Shown: positions 26,117 to 35,942, counted from the first letter of the stretch. The stretch is 64,000 bases of DNA from Sutcliffiella horikoshii (GCF_019931755.1 NZ_CP082918.1:476001-540000), one strand, 5' to 3'. The notes: generated by a model from the sequence alone, not told the origin. Translations and numbers: made by a program.

Positions 26117-26662
26117 ATGTCAAAAAACATATACATAGTCAGACATTGTGAAGCCGAGGGGCAACCAGCGGAAGCACAGCTTACAGGAAAGGGATTCAAG
26201 CAAGCTGGGGAGTTAGCAAAATTCTTCTCCAACACACCAATTGACCGCATCACCTCAAGCCCCTTTTTGCGCGCCATCCAATCTATTGAACCATTAAGCA
26301 AGGAAACTAATATTAGCATAGAAGTTGATGAGCGCTTAGCCGAACGCACACTCAGTTGCGTAGATTTACCGGATTGGATGGATAAATTGAAAGCAACCTA
26401 TGATGACCTGGAGTTGAAGTATGAAGGCGGCGAGTCAAGTAGAGAAGCGAGGGATAGAATCGTCAGCGTTGTAGAAGAAGCGTTTAAATCTGACCCGGAA
26501 AACACCATTATCGTTACACACGGAAATATCATGTCACTGCTAATTAGACATTACCAACCTAGCTTTGGATTTGAAGACTGGAAAAAACTTAGGAATCCGG
26601 ATGTATTTCTTTTGAAAAGAGATGGGGAGAAAGGTGCAGTGACAGCTGAAAGGATAATGTGA
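26117..26662 (+). CDS. Histidine phosphatase family protein
   Basis: 181 aa phosphoglycerate-mutase-like fold. The phospho-accepting His is in IVRHCEAEGQ (about residues 7-16), the TSSPFLRAIQSIEPL block supplies the second Arg, and the distal His is in VTHGNIMSLL. The RHG triplet is RHC here, a tolerated variant. The ATG at 26117 is favoured by GGGAGG upstream. The substrate is unknown. Confidence 0.87.
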   Translation: MSKNIYIVRHCEAEGQPAEAQLTGKGFKQAGELAKFFSNTPIDRITSSPFLRAIQSIEPLSKETNISIEVDERLAERTLSCVDLPDWMDKLKATYDDLELKYEGGESSREARDRIVSVVEEAFKSDPENTIIVTHGNIMSLLIRHYQPSFGFEDWKKLRNPDVFLLKRDGEKGAVTAERIM

Positions 26663-26687
26663 CATGGAGGATTAGAGGAGGATGCCG

Positions 26688-27248
26688 ATGCTAAAAAGAA
26701 GACACGGAGACCGCTCTGAATGGAAGCGGGTCTTGAAACGGCAGTACACACAGAAGTTTTTGGATACAGATGGCTTCAAAGGTTATGTTACCTTACTTAA
26801 AATACATAAAGTGACGGAGCCGTTATTCGTATACTATGAAGAAAAGAATGTATGCATTGTGGACGATGGGTACATGTGGCTTCAGCATTTTCCAAATAAT
26901 GAACATTACTCTTTAACTACCATGTTTGACGCTAATGGCGAGGTTGTTCAATGGTATATCGATATCACGTATGAGAACGGAGTAGAGAATAATCTTCCGT
27001 ACACGGATGATCTTTTCTTGGACATCATTGTGCTTTCTACAGGGGAAGTCCTCCAGAAAGATGCAGATGAACTGGAGGAAGCGCTAACCAGAGGGACGAT
27101 TAATCAGTCCCAATATCAACTCGCCTGGGCAGAAGCAAACAAAATTAATCAACAGATTGAGAACAATGACTTTCAGTTGATGAAACTAGCGAAAACACAT
27201 TTGGAGATTTTGTTGAAGGATTTTGGTGATACCAATGCGAATGATTAA
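26688..27248 (+). CDS. DUF402 domain-containing protein
   Basis: 186 aa. The core, YSLTTMFDANGEVVQWYIDI followed by DLFLDIIVLSTGEV and a helical tail (ELEEALTRG), is the DUF402 beta barrel found in FomD and nucleoside-di/triphosphate phosphatases such as YgaC. The Asp in YIDI and the DLFLD acidic residues would bind metal. The ATG at 26688 has AGGAGG 6 nt upstream; that at 26682 is too close. Confidence 0.82.
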   Translation: MLKRRHGDRSEWKRVLKRQYTQKFLDTDGFKGYVTLLKIHKVTEPLFVYYEEKNVCIVDDGYMWLQHFPNNEHYSLTTMFDANGEVVQWYIDITYENGVENNLPYTDDLFLDIIVLSTGEVLQKDADELEEALTRGTINQSQYQLAWAEANKINQQIENNDFQLMKLAKTHLEILLKDFGDTNAND

Positions 27249-27303
27249 TGAGGTTATTAAAGACAAGCGTTCTATTCAACCACTAACTAAAGAGGTGTAA
27301 ACC

Positions 27304-28131
27304 ATGCTAACAAAAGAACAGCTACAACAAATTACAGAACTTAAATCCGTTTGCGAAAAAGAAGGCGGATTTGAGCTGAAACTGAATGAAGATATGCTCG
27401 AAACAAGAGATGGTAAAAGCAAGGAGGACTTCTTCCATTATGAAGAGGGACGACTCGTTGGTTTCCTAGGTTGTTACGGATTTGGTAATAAAATCGAAAT
27501 GACGGGAATGGTTCACCCGGACTACCGGAGAAAAGGAATTTTTACAACATTGTTTGGTGAAGCTGTTGCAGAAGTGAAAAAACGCGAGATTTCGACCATT
27601 TTGTTGAACGCACCTAGCCCCTCTCAAAGCGCCAAGGAGTTTCTAAAAAGCATTCCTTGTACATTCGAGGTAGCAGAGTACCAAATGAAATGGGAGGCAG
27701 GCGAGTTACATGATGAACTTTCTGTAATTATTAGACCATCAATGTCCCGAGAGGATTTTGAAGTTGAAATTCAACTGGAAGTGGCTTGCTTTGGTTTTAC
27801 AGAACAAGAAGCTCGCAGCTTTAATCACCGGATGAAGGAACTTAATAACGAAGACATGTTCATCATTGAAGCAGAAGGCCAAACTGCAGGGAAAATTCGT
27901 GTATCTGAAACAAACGGGGAAGCTTGGATATATGGGTTTGCCGTTTCTCCTGAGCTGCAAGGGAAAGGGATAGGACGAAAAGCTCTATCCAAAGTGGTGA
28001 AAATGGAGACGGGAAAAGGGCTGCCGGTGTTCTTGGAAGTAGAAGCGAGAAATGCTCATGCGCTGAAACTCTATGAATCTTGTGGGTTTAGGAGTTATCA
28101 TTCGCAGGATTACTATAAGTACTTGGGATAG
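27304..28131 (+). CDS. GNAT family acetyltransferase, tandem domains
   Basis: 275 aa with two GNAT modules. The N-terminal one has MTGMVHPDYRRKGIFTTLFGEA (motif A, about residues 62-83) and the C-terminal one has YGFAVSPELQGKGIGRKAL (about 210-228) and the ALKLYESCGF motif B. The strong GAGGTG site is 6 nt upstream. Substrate unknown. Confidence 0.85.
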   Translation: MLTKEQLQQITELKSVCEKEGGFELKLNEDMLETRDGKSKEDFFHYEEGRLVGFLGCYGFGNKIEMTGMVHPDYRRKGIFTTLFGEAVAEVKKREISTILLNAPSPSQSAKEFLKSIPCTFEVAEYQMKWEAGELHDELSVIIRPSMSREDFEVEIQLEVACFGFTEQEARSFNHRMKELNNEDMFIIEAEGQTAGKIRVSETNGEAWIYGFAVSPELQGKGIGRKALSKVVKMETGKGLPVFLEVEARNAHALKLYESCGFRSYHSQDYYKYLG

Positions 28132-28208
28132 CGTGGATGAAGACCTCTGCTATAGAAAAATTCACAAGCGGAGGTCATCATTCACTGGCTTGCCTTAGGA
28201 GGATACCT

Positions 28209-28586
28209 ATGATAAAACGCCTCTCCATTATCAGCCTTATTGCCATCATCCTAGTAATAGTCGCCTACAATACTAGATTTTACTATGCGACACTGCCGAT
28301 AGAATCTGTAAGTAAAAAGGAAGTCTTGCATTCTATCAATGACTCATCAGAACCGATTGTGCTAATTGCGAATGAAGATGGGTATGATTGGTTTATTACA
28401 CGGTCAAATCAAGGAGAGTACAGGGAGTCCTTTAAAGAAATGTTGGGTGAACTTGGATGGGAGTTTGAATATCAAGAAGGTAGTGGTTACTTCTTTGAAA
28501 AAGAGGGTGAGACGCTAATTGTTACCACGCAAATGTGGACAGGGGAGTATGTGATTGTGCAGGTGCCTGAGAGTTGGGAGGAATAA
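28209..28586 (+). CDS. Membrane-anchored small protein
   Basis: 125 aa. A single N-terminal helix (residues 5-22) is followed by a compact domain of about 95 residues with a YFFEKEGETLIVTT strand pair. It probably faces the outside. The ATG at 28209 is chosen over a frame open from 28137, since AGGAGG lies 8 nt upstream. Family unknown. Confidence 0.55.
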   Translation: MIKRLSIISLIAIILVIVAYNTRFYYATLPIESVSKKEVLHSINDSSEPIVLIANEDGYDWFITRSNQGEYRESFKEMLGELGWEFEYQEGSGYFFEKEGETLIVTTQMWTGEYVIVQVPESWEE

Positions 28587-28687
28587 GAATCACAACCATT
28601 TTTTAGAGTGGAAAATAGAAGGAAATTCTGGTAATGGCCTATTCATTATTTAATCATGTGCATAAACAGTTGGGAGGAGAGAGAATT

Positions 28688-29254
28688 ATGACCATCACAA
28701 AACCAATCTTAAAAGACTTCCCATACGAATTTACCACAGACCGACTAATAATTAGAATGCCGCTGTCAGGGGACGGTCCAGCGGTACATGACGCGATCAT
28801 TCATTCTCTTCCTGAGCTCAAGCCGTGGATGATCTTCGCACAACATGACCAGACAGTGGAAGATGTGGAAGCGAATATTAGGGAGAGCCATGCTGAATTT
28901 CTGCAGCGAAAAGACTTGAGGCTCTTAGTTTTCTTAAAAGAAACCGGTGAATTCGTAGCGTCGTCGGGCTTGCATCGGATCGACTGGTCTATCCCGAAGT
29001 TTGAGATCGGTTATTGGATCGATTCTAGGCACAGTGGCAAGGGCTACATAACAGAAGCGGTGGAAGGAATCAGTCAGTTTGCCTTTGAACAATTGGGGGC
29101 AAATCGCTTGGAGATTCGCTGCGATTCTAAAAATGTGAAGAGTCGGGCTGTTGCAGAGAGAGCCGGATACACGTTAGAGGGAATTCTTAAAAGCAGTGAG
29201 CGAGATGTAACAGGGGAATTGCGCGATACGTGTGTTTATGCGAAAGTGAAATAA
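28688..29254 (+). CDS. GNAT acetyltransferase, RimJ/RimL type
   Basis: 188 aa. The N-terminal TTDRLIIRMPLSGDG and the central FEIGYWIDSRHSGKGYITEAV with the NRLEIRCDSKNVKSRAVAERAGY block are characteristic of ribosomal-protein-serine acetyltransferase-like GNATs such as B. subtilis YdaF. The ATG at 28688 is chosen because GGGAGGAG lies upstream. A role in acetylating a ribosomal or other protein N terminus is inferred by family. Confidence 0.87.
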   Translation: MTITKPILKDFPYEFTTDRLIIRMPLSGDGPAVHDAIIHSLPELKPWMIFAQHDQTVEDVEANIRESHAEFLQRKDLRLLVFLKETGEFVASSGLHRIDWSIPKFEIGYWIDSRHSGKGYITEAVEGISQFAFEQLGANRLEIRCDSKNVKSRAVAERAGYTLEGILKSSERDVTGELRDTCVYAKVK

Positions 29255-29305
29255 TTAGTTTTGAGGACAAGTGAGTGAGGTGCTTGTCTTTTTTTGTGTG
29301 GAGAA

Positions 29306-29330
29306 ATGGGTCACGGTGCCTGTCCCCTCA
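29306..29330 (-). repeat. REP-like element, single arm
   Basis: TGGGTCACGGTGCCTGTCCCC, about 50 nt after the GNAT stop. Confidence 0.8.
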
Positions 29331-29432
29331 GTTATTCGTCGACTCTTTTTTATTCATTTCAATATATTTTTATTGAAAAACAATAAATAAAGTGGTAAAT
29401 TTTTATTATCACGATGAAGCGAGGTGCTTTTG

Positions 29433-29909
29433 ATGAAGCATGGTTCTACACTTTTTTTGAAGATAGCGGTATTTCTTATTGGGACACCGGTATTTATTTT
29501 ATCTATAGTCGGCTTGTTTTCGCTGATAAGAAATCCGGCAAGCCCTGAGTACGCGTATATCTTGTATCCCATTGTAATCGGGATGTTCTTAACCACCATT
29601 CCGTTTTATTTTGCGTTGTATCAGGCGTTTAAACTATTAGGGTATATTGATAAGAATGAGGCTTTCTCGCAATTTTCGGTGGAAGCGTTGAAGAAAATAA
29701 AAATTTGTGCGCTTACTATCAGTGGTGTGTATGTGGTTCTCATGCCGTTTATCTTTCTTTTAGCAGATAAAGATGATGCACCAGGAGCGATCATTATGGG
29801 CGCGGTTCCTATTTTTGCCTCTATCGTTATCGCGGTATTCAGTGCGGTCCTCCAAAGGCTTTTGCAAGTAGCCATCGACATAAAATCCGAAAATGACTTA
29901 ACAGTGTGA
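29433..29909 (+). CDS. DUF2975 membrane protein, YoaS-like
   Basis: 158 aa with four helices and a cytosolic loop of the form YIDKNEAFSQFSVEALKKIK, the DUF2975 signature. In B. subtilis the yoaS gene of this family is followed by the XRE-like yozG, as here (10 nt gap). The pair is thought to be a regulator with its membrane partner. Start at ATG 29433, with GAGGTG upstream. Confidence 0.8.
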   Translation: MKHGSTLFLKIAVFLIGTPVFILSIVGLFSLIRNPASPEYAYILYPIVIGMFLTTIPFYFALYQAFKLLGYIDKNEAFSQFSVEALKKIKICALTISGVYVVLMPFIFLLADKDDAPGAIIMGAVPIFASIVIAVFSAVLQRLLQVAIDIKSENDLTV

Positions 29910-29919
29910 GGTGAAAACA

Positions 29920-30132
29920 ATGGCTATAATCATAAATGTTGATGTCATGTTGGCAAAAAGAAAAATGAGCGTCACCGAACTCTCCGAAAGAGTCGGAATC
30001 ACAATGGCAAACCTCTCCATCCTGAAGAATGGCAAGGCCAAAGCCATCCGTTTCTCCACGCTCGAGGCCGTCTGCAAAGCTCTCGACTGCCAACCGGGAG
30101 ACATCTTGGAGTATAGGCCTGAGGAGGAGTAG
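29920..30132 (+). CDS. XRE-type transcriptional regulator, YozG-like
   Basis: 70 aa single helix-turn-helix domain. MLAKRKMSVTELSERVGIT and the recognition segment MANLSILKNGKAKAIRFSTLEAVCKALDCQPGDILEY, seen in separate blocks, are those of the Cro/CI-like YozG family. It probably regulates its own operon with the DUF2975 partner. The ATG at 29920 follows GTGAGGTG. Confidence 0.87.
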   Translation: MAIIINVDVMLAKRKMSVTELSERVGITMANLSILKNGKAKAIRFSTLEAVCKALDCQPGDILEYRPEEE

Positions 30133-30137
30133 ATAAA

Positions 30138-30419
30138 GTGGGACGCATTATAAGGATTATTACAATGCCGTTGATTGTTGTACACCTTTTAATAGCATAC
30201 TTTTGGATTTTTGACTGGGAGAAGTTAACGACAGATGTAGGTCTGATTAGCTGGATCGGGTCGATTATATTAGGACTTGTTATATTTATCATAAATCGAA
30301 AATCAAAGACCTCTGACCGGAACCTAAGCTATAAAATAGTCTCTGTAACAACTTTTATGACTTTATTATTGGGGATTTTCGCTTTGATGATTGAGTTTAT
30401 TACTAGTTCGATGCCTTAG
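30138..30419 (+). CDS. Small three-helix membrane protein
   Basis: 93 aa, GTG start with GGAGGAG in the last codons of the regulator gene, so it is likely the third gene of the yoaS-yozG-like operon. Helices at about residues 5-25, 33-50 and 65-88. No family recognised. Confidence 0.55.
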   Translation: MGRIIRIITMPLIVVHLLIAYFWIFDWEKLTTDVGLISWIGSIILGLVIFIINRKSKTSDRNLSYKIVSVTTFMTLLLGIFALMIEFITSSMP

Positions 30420-30440
30420 AGTTGGTCGTGATTCACTATC

Positions 30441-30486
30441 GGAGGTTTCTATCGCTTGAGCGAAGCAGTAGAAACCTCTTTTTTTA
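30441..30486 (+). terminator. Rho-independent terminator
   Basis: Stem GAGGTTTCTA/TAGAAACCTC (30442-30451 and 30469-30478), followed by eight T after one C. Ends the yoaS-yozG-like operon. Confidence 0.88.
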
Positions 30487-30487
30487 T

Positions 30488-30612
30488 GAAAATGTAGAAA
30501 GTCTTCGTTGAAAGGTATAAGTTCGTTTGGGAAATGTAGAAGTAGACTCGGGAAATGTAGAAGCTCGCCAGAAAAATGTAGAAGGTGAAGGTTAAATGGT
30601 AGAAAGGTGCGA
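30488..30612. repeat. Tandem array, about 6 units of 21 bp
   Basis: Units start at about 30488, 30510, 30531, 30552, 30573 and 30594 with the core GAAATGTAGAAG (variants) followed by about nine variable bases. It begins directly after the terminator. The third array with a 21-bp period in this window; its core is unlike the other two. Confidence 0.88.
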
Positions 30613-30720
30613 AAGCATAGAGTTATTTACCAACAACTATCCCCCACCCCAACTGGCAAGCCAAACCTCCATGTGGTACAATCGGAACAGCGATTTTAAA
30701 CGTGAAGGAAGAGAAAATAC

Positions 30721-32088
30721 ATGACAGTACCTGTTCAAAAAAATGAATACTACGATGTCACCGTTCAGGATTTGACCCATGACGGCGCCGGCGTAGCAAA
30801 AATAGATGGCTTTCCAATTTTCGTTCAAAACGCCTTGCCGGACGAGGAAATTAAAGTCAAAATTATAAAAGTAAAAAAAGGCTATGCATTCGGCCGGCTT
30901 GAGGAGATCTACAAGACAAGTCCGTACCGTGTCGATGCTCCGTGTCCGATTTATAAGCAATGCGGAGGCTGCCAGCTTCAGCACCTAAGCTATGAAGGCC
31001 AGCTTGTGGCGAAGCAAAAGCAGGTTAAGGATGTTCTTGAACGCATTGGACACCTAAAAGACGTGCCGGTTCATCCGGTACTTGGAATGGACCACAACCC
31101 ATGGCGCTACCGCAATAAAGCCCAAGTTCCAATCGGTGAGCGGGAAGGCGGATTGATTGCAGGGTTTTATCAGCAGCGCAGTCACGAAATCATAGACATG
31201 AAGGAATGCTTAATTCAGCAAGAAATCAACGACCGTGTGGTTCAAACGGTCCGCGAAATCTGCGACAAGCATGACGTGCGTGCTTATAATGAAAAAACAC
31301 ATAAGGGTGTGCTCCGTCATGTGATGGCCCGCTATGGCCTGGTTACTGGTGAAGTAATGGTAGTGCTCATCACTCGTACTCCAGATATACCAAACCGCAA
31401 GGCAATCGTGGAAGAAATAACAGCGGCCCTGCCGGAAGTGAAATCCGTTGTGCAAAACGTAAACACCAAGAAAACGAACGTAATTTTCGGAGAGGAAACG
31501 CGTGTACTTTGGGGCAACGAGTACATTTATGATTTCATCGGCGACATCAAGTTTGCGATTTCCGCGAGGTCCTTCTACCAGGTCAACCCAGAGCAAACGA
31601 AGGTCCTGTATGATAAAGCGCTCGAGTATGCCGATCTTACCGGCGAAGAGTCAGTCATTGATGCTTACTGCGGAATCGGGACCATCTCCTTATTCCTGGC
31701 ACAAAAGGCGAATAAAGTGTTCGGAGTCGAAATCGTGCCAGAAGCGATTGAAGATGCAAAACGCAACGCAGAACTAAACGAAATTACAAATGCAGAATTC
31801 GCAGTGGGCGAAGCGGAAGTCGTAATCCCGAAATGGTATAAGGAAGGCAACACAGCTGACGTGTTAATGGTAGATCCACCGCGTAAAGGCTGTGATGAAG
31901 CTCTCCTTAAAACAATACTGGAAATGAAGCCGAAGAAGGTTGTCTATGTATCCTGTAATCCAGCGACACTTGCGAGGGACCTGCGAGTGTTGGAGGATGG
32001 GGGATATAGGACGGTTGAGGTGCAGCCGGTGGACATGTTTCCTCATACGACGCACGTGGAGTGCGTAACACAACTAGTATTAAGATAA
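30721..32088 (+). CDS. rlmCD: 23S rRNA (uracil-C5)-methyltransferase RlmCD
   Basis: 455 aa. A TRAM RNA-binding domain (about residues 7-62) is followed by the iron-sulphur Cys cluster [11 protein letters not shown] (about 79-89), then the methyltransferase domain: [14 protein letters not shown] (SAM site), DPPRKGCD (substrate) and [13 protein letters not shown] with the catalytic Cys. This is the layout of TrmA/RlmD enzymes. In B. subtilis the single homologue (YefA) makes both m5U747 and m5U1939. Chromosomal core gene, followed by a strong terminator. Confidence 0.93.
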   Translation: MTVPVQKNEYYDVTVQDLTHDGAGVAKIDGFPIFVQNALPDEEIKVKIIKVKKGYAFGRLEEIYKTSPYRVDAPCPIYKQCGGCQLQHLSYEGQLVAKQKQVKDVLERIGHLKDVPVHPVLGMDHNPWRYRNKAQVPIGEREGGLIAGFYQQRSHEIIDMKECLIQQEINDRVVQTVREICDKHDVRAYNEKTHKGVLRHVMARYGLVTGEVMVVLITRTPDIPNRKAIVEEITAALPEVKSVVQNVNTKKTNVIFGEETRVLWGNEYIYDFIGDIKFAISARSFYQVNPEQTKVLYDKALEYADLTGEESVIDAYCGIGTISLFLAQKANKVFGVEIVPEAIEDAKRNAELNEITNAEFAVGEAEVVIPKWYKEGNTADVLMVDPPRKGCDEALLKTILEMKPKKVVYVSCNPATLARDLRVLEDGGYRTVEVQPVDMFPHTTHVECVTQLVLR

Positions 32089-32097
32089 GTGAGCTGA

Positions 32098-32133
32098 AAA
32101 AAACCTTCCATTCAACCAGGGAAGGTTTTTTTT
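32098..32133 (+). terminator. Rho-independent terminator after rlmCD
   Basis: Stem AAACCTTCC/GGAAGGTTT (32101-32109 and 32120-32128) with an eight-T tail. Confidence 0.9.
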
Positions 32134-32267
32134 GCTATGTTCTTTTTTTACTTAATTAACATATATGATTTCAGCCATCCCGTTTACTGTTTGTTTTCTT
32201 TAGATGCAGTATTCTTTTGACATTATATGTACAAAATAGTGTAGATAAAATAAAAATGGTGGCTGAT

Positions 32268-32750
32268 ATGAAAATATTATGGCTTTTTCTAATTTTAGCA
32301 ATATTATCCTTTATTTCCCTGTACATACTGATGAAGAAAATGAACGTCACTAACGTCTTGGGCTGTTATTTTTTCTCCAATATTCTTATTACAAATACAG
32401 GTCTAATCATTAATTTAAACTTAGAACTTACAAAGCAAGAGCCAAGTCAGTTAATTTTTTGGACACAAAAAATTCCTGAGTTGTCACTCAAACCAGCGTT
32501 ACTTTTATGGATTATTTATATTTTGTTCTCTAATAGAACTAATTTTAGCAAGTTTATTCACATATTCCTCTTCTTAACAGCACTTATTTCAATTGAATTA
32601 TTTTTCGTTCATATTGGATATTTAGAATGGGTAAATTGGAATGTATTTTATTCATATTTAAGGTACACTCTGATTATTTTATTATTGGCTATTTACTCTT
32701 TTTATTTAGAAAAACTTATTTGTAGAGGCAAAGAGGTGAATACGTCATGA
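32268..32750 (+). CDS. Multi-pass membrane protein, partner of CBO0543-like gene
   Basis: 160 aa with five hydrophobic helices. It ends in an ATGA overlap with the next gene, so the two are co-translated and may form one complex. The start is taken at ATG 32268 after GGTGG; ATG 32256 is possible. Function unknown. Confidence 0.55.
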   Translation: MKILWLFLILAILSFISLYILMKKMNVTNVLGCYFFSNILITNTGLIINLNLELTKQEPSQLIFWTQKIPELSLKPALLLWIIYILFSNRTNFSKFIHIFLFLTALISIELFFVHIGYLEWVNWNVFYSYLRYTLIILLLAIYSFYLEKLICRGKEVNTS

Positions 32751-33235
32751 TGTTACCTCTTCCTGAGAAATTTGATTCAAATGAAATATTTATTATCTTT
32801 TCCACAGTACTTTCTTGGGCCCTAATGTTTATATTACCTAAACGCTTGCCTGCTGCTACCATCACTATTATTTGGACATTTAATGTTTTTCTTGCTGTCT
32901 TAGCTGATATTACCCTTAGTGTAAAACCATATGAATTATACTTTACGATTGATCATAAAAAGCATGAATTATTTGATGTTTTATTGCACTTTGTCACTTA
33001 CCCTACGCTTTCTTACTTTGTGGTAAACTTCTATCAACGTAACAAGCCCAAAGGCCTGAAGTATCTATTTTATATTATTTTTTGGGCAGGGGTAGCGATT
33101 TCTTTGGAATGGATTTCAGTAAAATTTCATGTTTTTACATATACAGGTTGGAAATTGTATTTATCCTTCATCACTTATTTGTTTGTTTTTGCTGCTACCC
33201 TTTGGCTTGCGAACTTCGTTGAAAAGAAAGGATAG
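32747..33235 (+). CDS. CBO0543-like multi-pass membrane protein
   Basis: 162 aa, five helices. The loop motif YELYFTIDHKKHELFDVLLHF between helices (seen in blocks) and the Trp/Glu in ISLEWISVKF recall the CBO0543 family of Firmicute membrane proteins of unknown role. It overlaps the preceding gene by 4 nt. Confidence 0.6.
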   Translation: MMLPLPEKFDSNEIFIIFSTVLSWALMFILPKRLPAATITIIWTFNVFLAVLADITLSVKPYELYFTIDHKKHELFDVLLHFVTYPTLSYFVVNFYQRNKPKGLKYLFYIIFWAGVAISLEWISVKFHVFTYTGWKLYLSFITYLFVFAATLWLANFVEKKG

Positions 33236-33332
33236 TTACGTACGAGAAATGTAGTGTATTTTTATGATGAGGTCATTTCTCGTTAAAAATGATTACTTTT
33301 CTTTTTAAATACTATTTCTACTGTTAGAGGAA

Positions 33333-33349
33333 ACCCATATATATAGGGT
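33333..33349. promoter_or_regulatory. Palindromic site upstream of MFS gene
   Basis: ACCCATATATATAGGGT lies 25-41 nt before the MFS start codon. It is symmetrical in its outer and inner bases and could be an operator. No regulator gene is adjacent. Confidence 0.3.
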
Positions 33350-33373
33350 AAAAGCTAACAGGAGTAGGATAAC

Positions 33374-34642
33374 ATGGACAAACAAAATAGTAATTTTAGA
33401 TGGGTTATATTTACTTCTGTATTGTTTACATACTTGATAATGTCGAGCCAACGAACGGCTCCCGGATTAATTACAGACCAATTAATGTTGGATTTTAGTG
33501 TAACAGCAGCAACGGTTGGTTTAGTGACAAGTATTCAGTTTTTTGTATACACCGGTTTGCAAATTCCGATGGGCATTTTAGCTGATCGTTATGGACCTAA
33601 TTTTCTTCTAATTTTAGGGGCAACTCTTACAGGCATAGGTACCATCATTTATAGTTTCGGCACACATGAATTGGTCCTTTTTTTTGCCAGAATCCTAACG
33701 GGAATAGGGGATGCGACCATATGGGTAAATATGGTGTTGATTTTAAGCCTATGGTTTAATAAAAAGGAATTTACTCGATTAATTGGGTTTGCAGGAATGA
33801 CAGGAAGCCTGGGTTTCCTTTTGGCAACTGTTCCTTTCTCTGTATTGATTGCCTTACTTGGTTGGAGGGGAGCATTTCTTTTAGCTGGGATACTCTTATG
33901 CTTATTAAGTATTTTCCTTTATTTTGTGCTGGTTAAAAAATCACAGCAATCGTTAATTTTAGCCCCAAAAATACAACGTGAAAAAACATCGGTTATACTG
34001 CGAAGAGTACTTTCGGATCGGCAGGCATGGGCATTGTTTTTTTGTCATTTTGGGATTGTCGGAGGGTATATAGGGTTTATCGGTTCGTGGGCAGTGCCAT
34101 ATGTAATGGATGTGTATGGAATGACACGCATAGTTGCAAGTCAGCTTATTATGATTAGTCTTATTGGGGCACTCATTGGGGCACCTCTAATTGGTTGGAT
34201 TTCAAGTTGTTTAGAAACTATTAAACGGCCATATATTGTTTTTCATATTACGGTTTTATTGTGTTGGTCCATTTTTCTTTTATTTAAGGAGCATCCACCT
34301 TTTTACTTACTGATTTTCCTTTTCTTTATCATTGGCTTTGGCTTTGGATCAAATTCCTTAACTTTTGCAGTCGTTCGTCAGTCCTTTCCTATTAAAGAAA
34401 CAGGCATTGTTACTGGGTTTGCGAATACTGGTGGATTTTTAAGTGCAGTATTACTACCTAGTATTTTTGGATATCTGTTGGATTATTTTCAGTCAACTTC
34501 AGGTAGTATTAGTGGTGGGTACTACTACGGTTTTCTCACTCCAGTCGTCTTCTCTATATTTGGCTTAATTGGAGTGATTTTTATGGAGGAAAAGCGTCAA
34601 AATGCAGGACGAAGATCAAATGCAAATGGGGTTCCTTTATAA
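33374..34642 (+). CDS. MFS transporter
   Basis: 422 aa with twelve helices. Helix 1 holds SQRTAPGLITDQLM and the helix 2-3 loop carries motif A-like GILADRYGPNFLL, typical of the anion/organic-acid branch (NNP/OFA/CynX-like). GGAG precedes the ATG by 8-9 nt. Substrate not determinable. Confidence 0.85.
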   Translation: MDKQNSNFRWVIFTSVLFTYLIMSSQRTAPGLITDQLMLDFSVTAATVGLVTSIQFFVYTGLQIPMGILADRYGPNFLLILGATLTGIGTIIYSFGTHELVLFFARILTGIGDATIWVNMVLILSLWFNKKEFTRLIGFAGMTGSLGFLLATVPFSVLIALLGWRGAFLLAGILLCLLSIFLYFVLVKKSQQSLILAPKIQREKTSVILRRVLSDRQAWALFFCHFGIVGGYIGFIGSWAVPYVMDVYGMTRIVASQLIMISLIGALIGAPLIGWISSCLETIKRPYIVFHITVLLCWSIFLLFKEHPPFYLLIFLFFIIGFGFGSNSLTFAVVRQSFPIKETGIVTGFANTGGFLSAVLLPSIFGYLLDYFQSTSGSISGGYYYGFLTPVVFSIFGLIGVIFMEEKRQNAGRRSNANGVPL

Positions 34643-34727
34643 TGGAGAATATTAAGCTTAAAATAGGCGTTGCCTTTTTACGTTGCTTCTAGTGAAAAAG
34701 TGGACGTTTTATCTTAGAAACTTCCAA

Positions 34728-34760
34728 CCAGAGAAAAAAGGTATCTTCTGGCATTTTGTT
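34728..34760 (+). terminator. Weak hairpin terminator after MFS gene
   Basis: CCAGA(GAA) pairs with (TC)TTCTGG, followed by CATTTTGTTT. The T tract is broken, so the call is tentative. The remainder of 34643-34930 holds nothing that I recognise. Confidence 0.35.
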
Positions 34761-34930
34761 TAAATAAATTCCATTCAGGAACGAATTTCGTTAAAATAAA
34801 GAATGTCGATTTTCACAAGTCTAAAGTACTTGTATTTGAAAAAAAGTGAAGAAACATGATATAAGATATAAGTGTGAATTTTTGTTCGGAAATTTTGGTA
34901 CTTTGTATTTTGAGAGGATTTGAGTTTGAC

Positions 34931-35899
34931 ATGATAGATAATTTTTGGCGTGAGTTACCGAAGCCGTTTTTTGTGTTGGCGCCGATGGAAGATGTGACAG
35001 ATGTCGTTTTCCGCACGGTGGTAAGGAAAGCGGGGCGCCCAGATGTGTTCTTTACGGAGTTCACCAATTCGGATAGCTATTGTCATCCTGAGGGAAAAGA
35101 CAGCGTGCGCGGGCGTTTACTTTTTACAGAAGAGGAACAGCCGATGGTGGCGCATATTTGGGGCGATAGTCCAGAGTATTTCCGTCAAATGAGTATTGGC
35201 ATGGCGGAGCTGGGATTTAAGGGGATCGACATTAACATGGGTTGTCCTGTGCCGAATGTGGCGACAAGAGGAAAAGGAAGCGGCCTTATCCAACGTCCAG
35301 ATGTTGCGGCGGAACTGATTCAAGCGGCTAAAGCTGGTGGACTGCCTGTCAGCGTGAAAACGCGACTTGGCTTTACGGTAGTAGACGAGTGGAAAGAGTG
35401 GTTGAAGCATATTCTAGAGCAGGATATTGCGAACCTTTCTATTCATTTACGGACCCGAAAAGAAATGAGCGAAGTAGATGCGCATTGGGAGCTAATTCCG
35501 GAAATCAAGGAGTTACGTGACCGTATTGCGCCGGAGACGTTGCTAACGATTAATGGAGACATTCCAAACCGTCAAGTTGGCCAGGAGCTCGCGGAGAAAT
35601 ATGGCATTGACGGTGTGATGATCGGACGAGGAATTTTCAAAAATCCTTTCGCTTTTGAAAAAGAGCCGAAAGAGCATAGCAGCAAGGAGTACCTGGATCT
35701 CTTAAGACTGCAACTGGACCTACAAGATCATTATGCGGAAATAGTGCCACGCAACATGTCTAAGCTTCATCGCTTTTTCAAAATCTATGTCAAAGGATTC
35801 CGTGGAGCTGGAGAACTAAGAAACCAACTCATGAACACCAAATCTACCGATGAAGTGCGAGCATTGCTTGATGCTTTTGAGAAAGAGAACGGGCTGTAG
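34931..35899 (+). CDS. tRNA-dihydrouridine synthase
   Basis: 322 aa FMN-dependent Dus enzyme reducing uridines in tRNA. N-terminal [15 protein letters not shown], the catalytic Cys in [11 protein letters not shown] (about residues 102-112), the lysine/arginine block SVKTRLGF and the FMN phosphate motif [12 protein letters not shown] are all intact. The ATG at 34931 starts right at the conserved domain. Its TAG stop overlaps the first bases of a REP arm. Confidence 0.9.
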   Translation: MIDNFWRELPKPFFVLAPMEDVTDVVFRTVVRKAGRPDVFFTEFTNSDSYCHPEGKDSVRGRLLFTEEEQPMVAHIWGDSPEYFRQMSIGMAELGFKGIDINMGCPVPNVATRGKGSGLIQRPDVAAELIQAAKAGGLPVSVKTRLGFTVVDEWKEWLKHILEQDIANLSIHLRTRKEMSEVDAHWELIPEIKELRDRIAPETLLTINGDIPNRQVGQELAEKYGIDGVMIGRGIFKNPFAFEKEPKEHSSKEYLDLLRLQLDLQDHYAEIVPRNMSKLHRFFKIYVKGFRGAGELRNQLMNTKSTDEVRALLDAFEKENGL

Positions 35900-35918
35900 G
35901 GACAGGCACCGTGACCCA
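35898..35918 (+). repeat. REP-like element overlapping dus stop codon
   Basis: AGGGACAGGCACCGTGACCCA starts inside the TAG stop of the dus gene. The partner arm lies at 35997-36020, with the terminator between them. Confidence 0.82.
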
Positions 35919-35942
35919 CTACAATTAAAAATACACAAAGTG

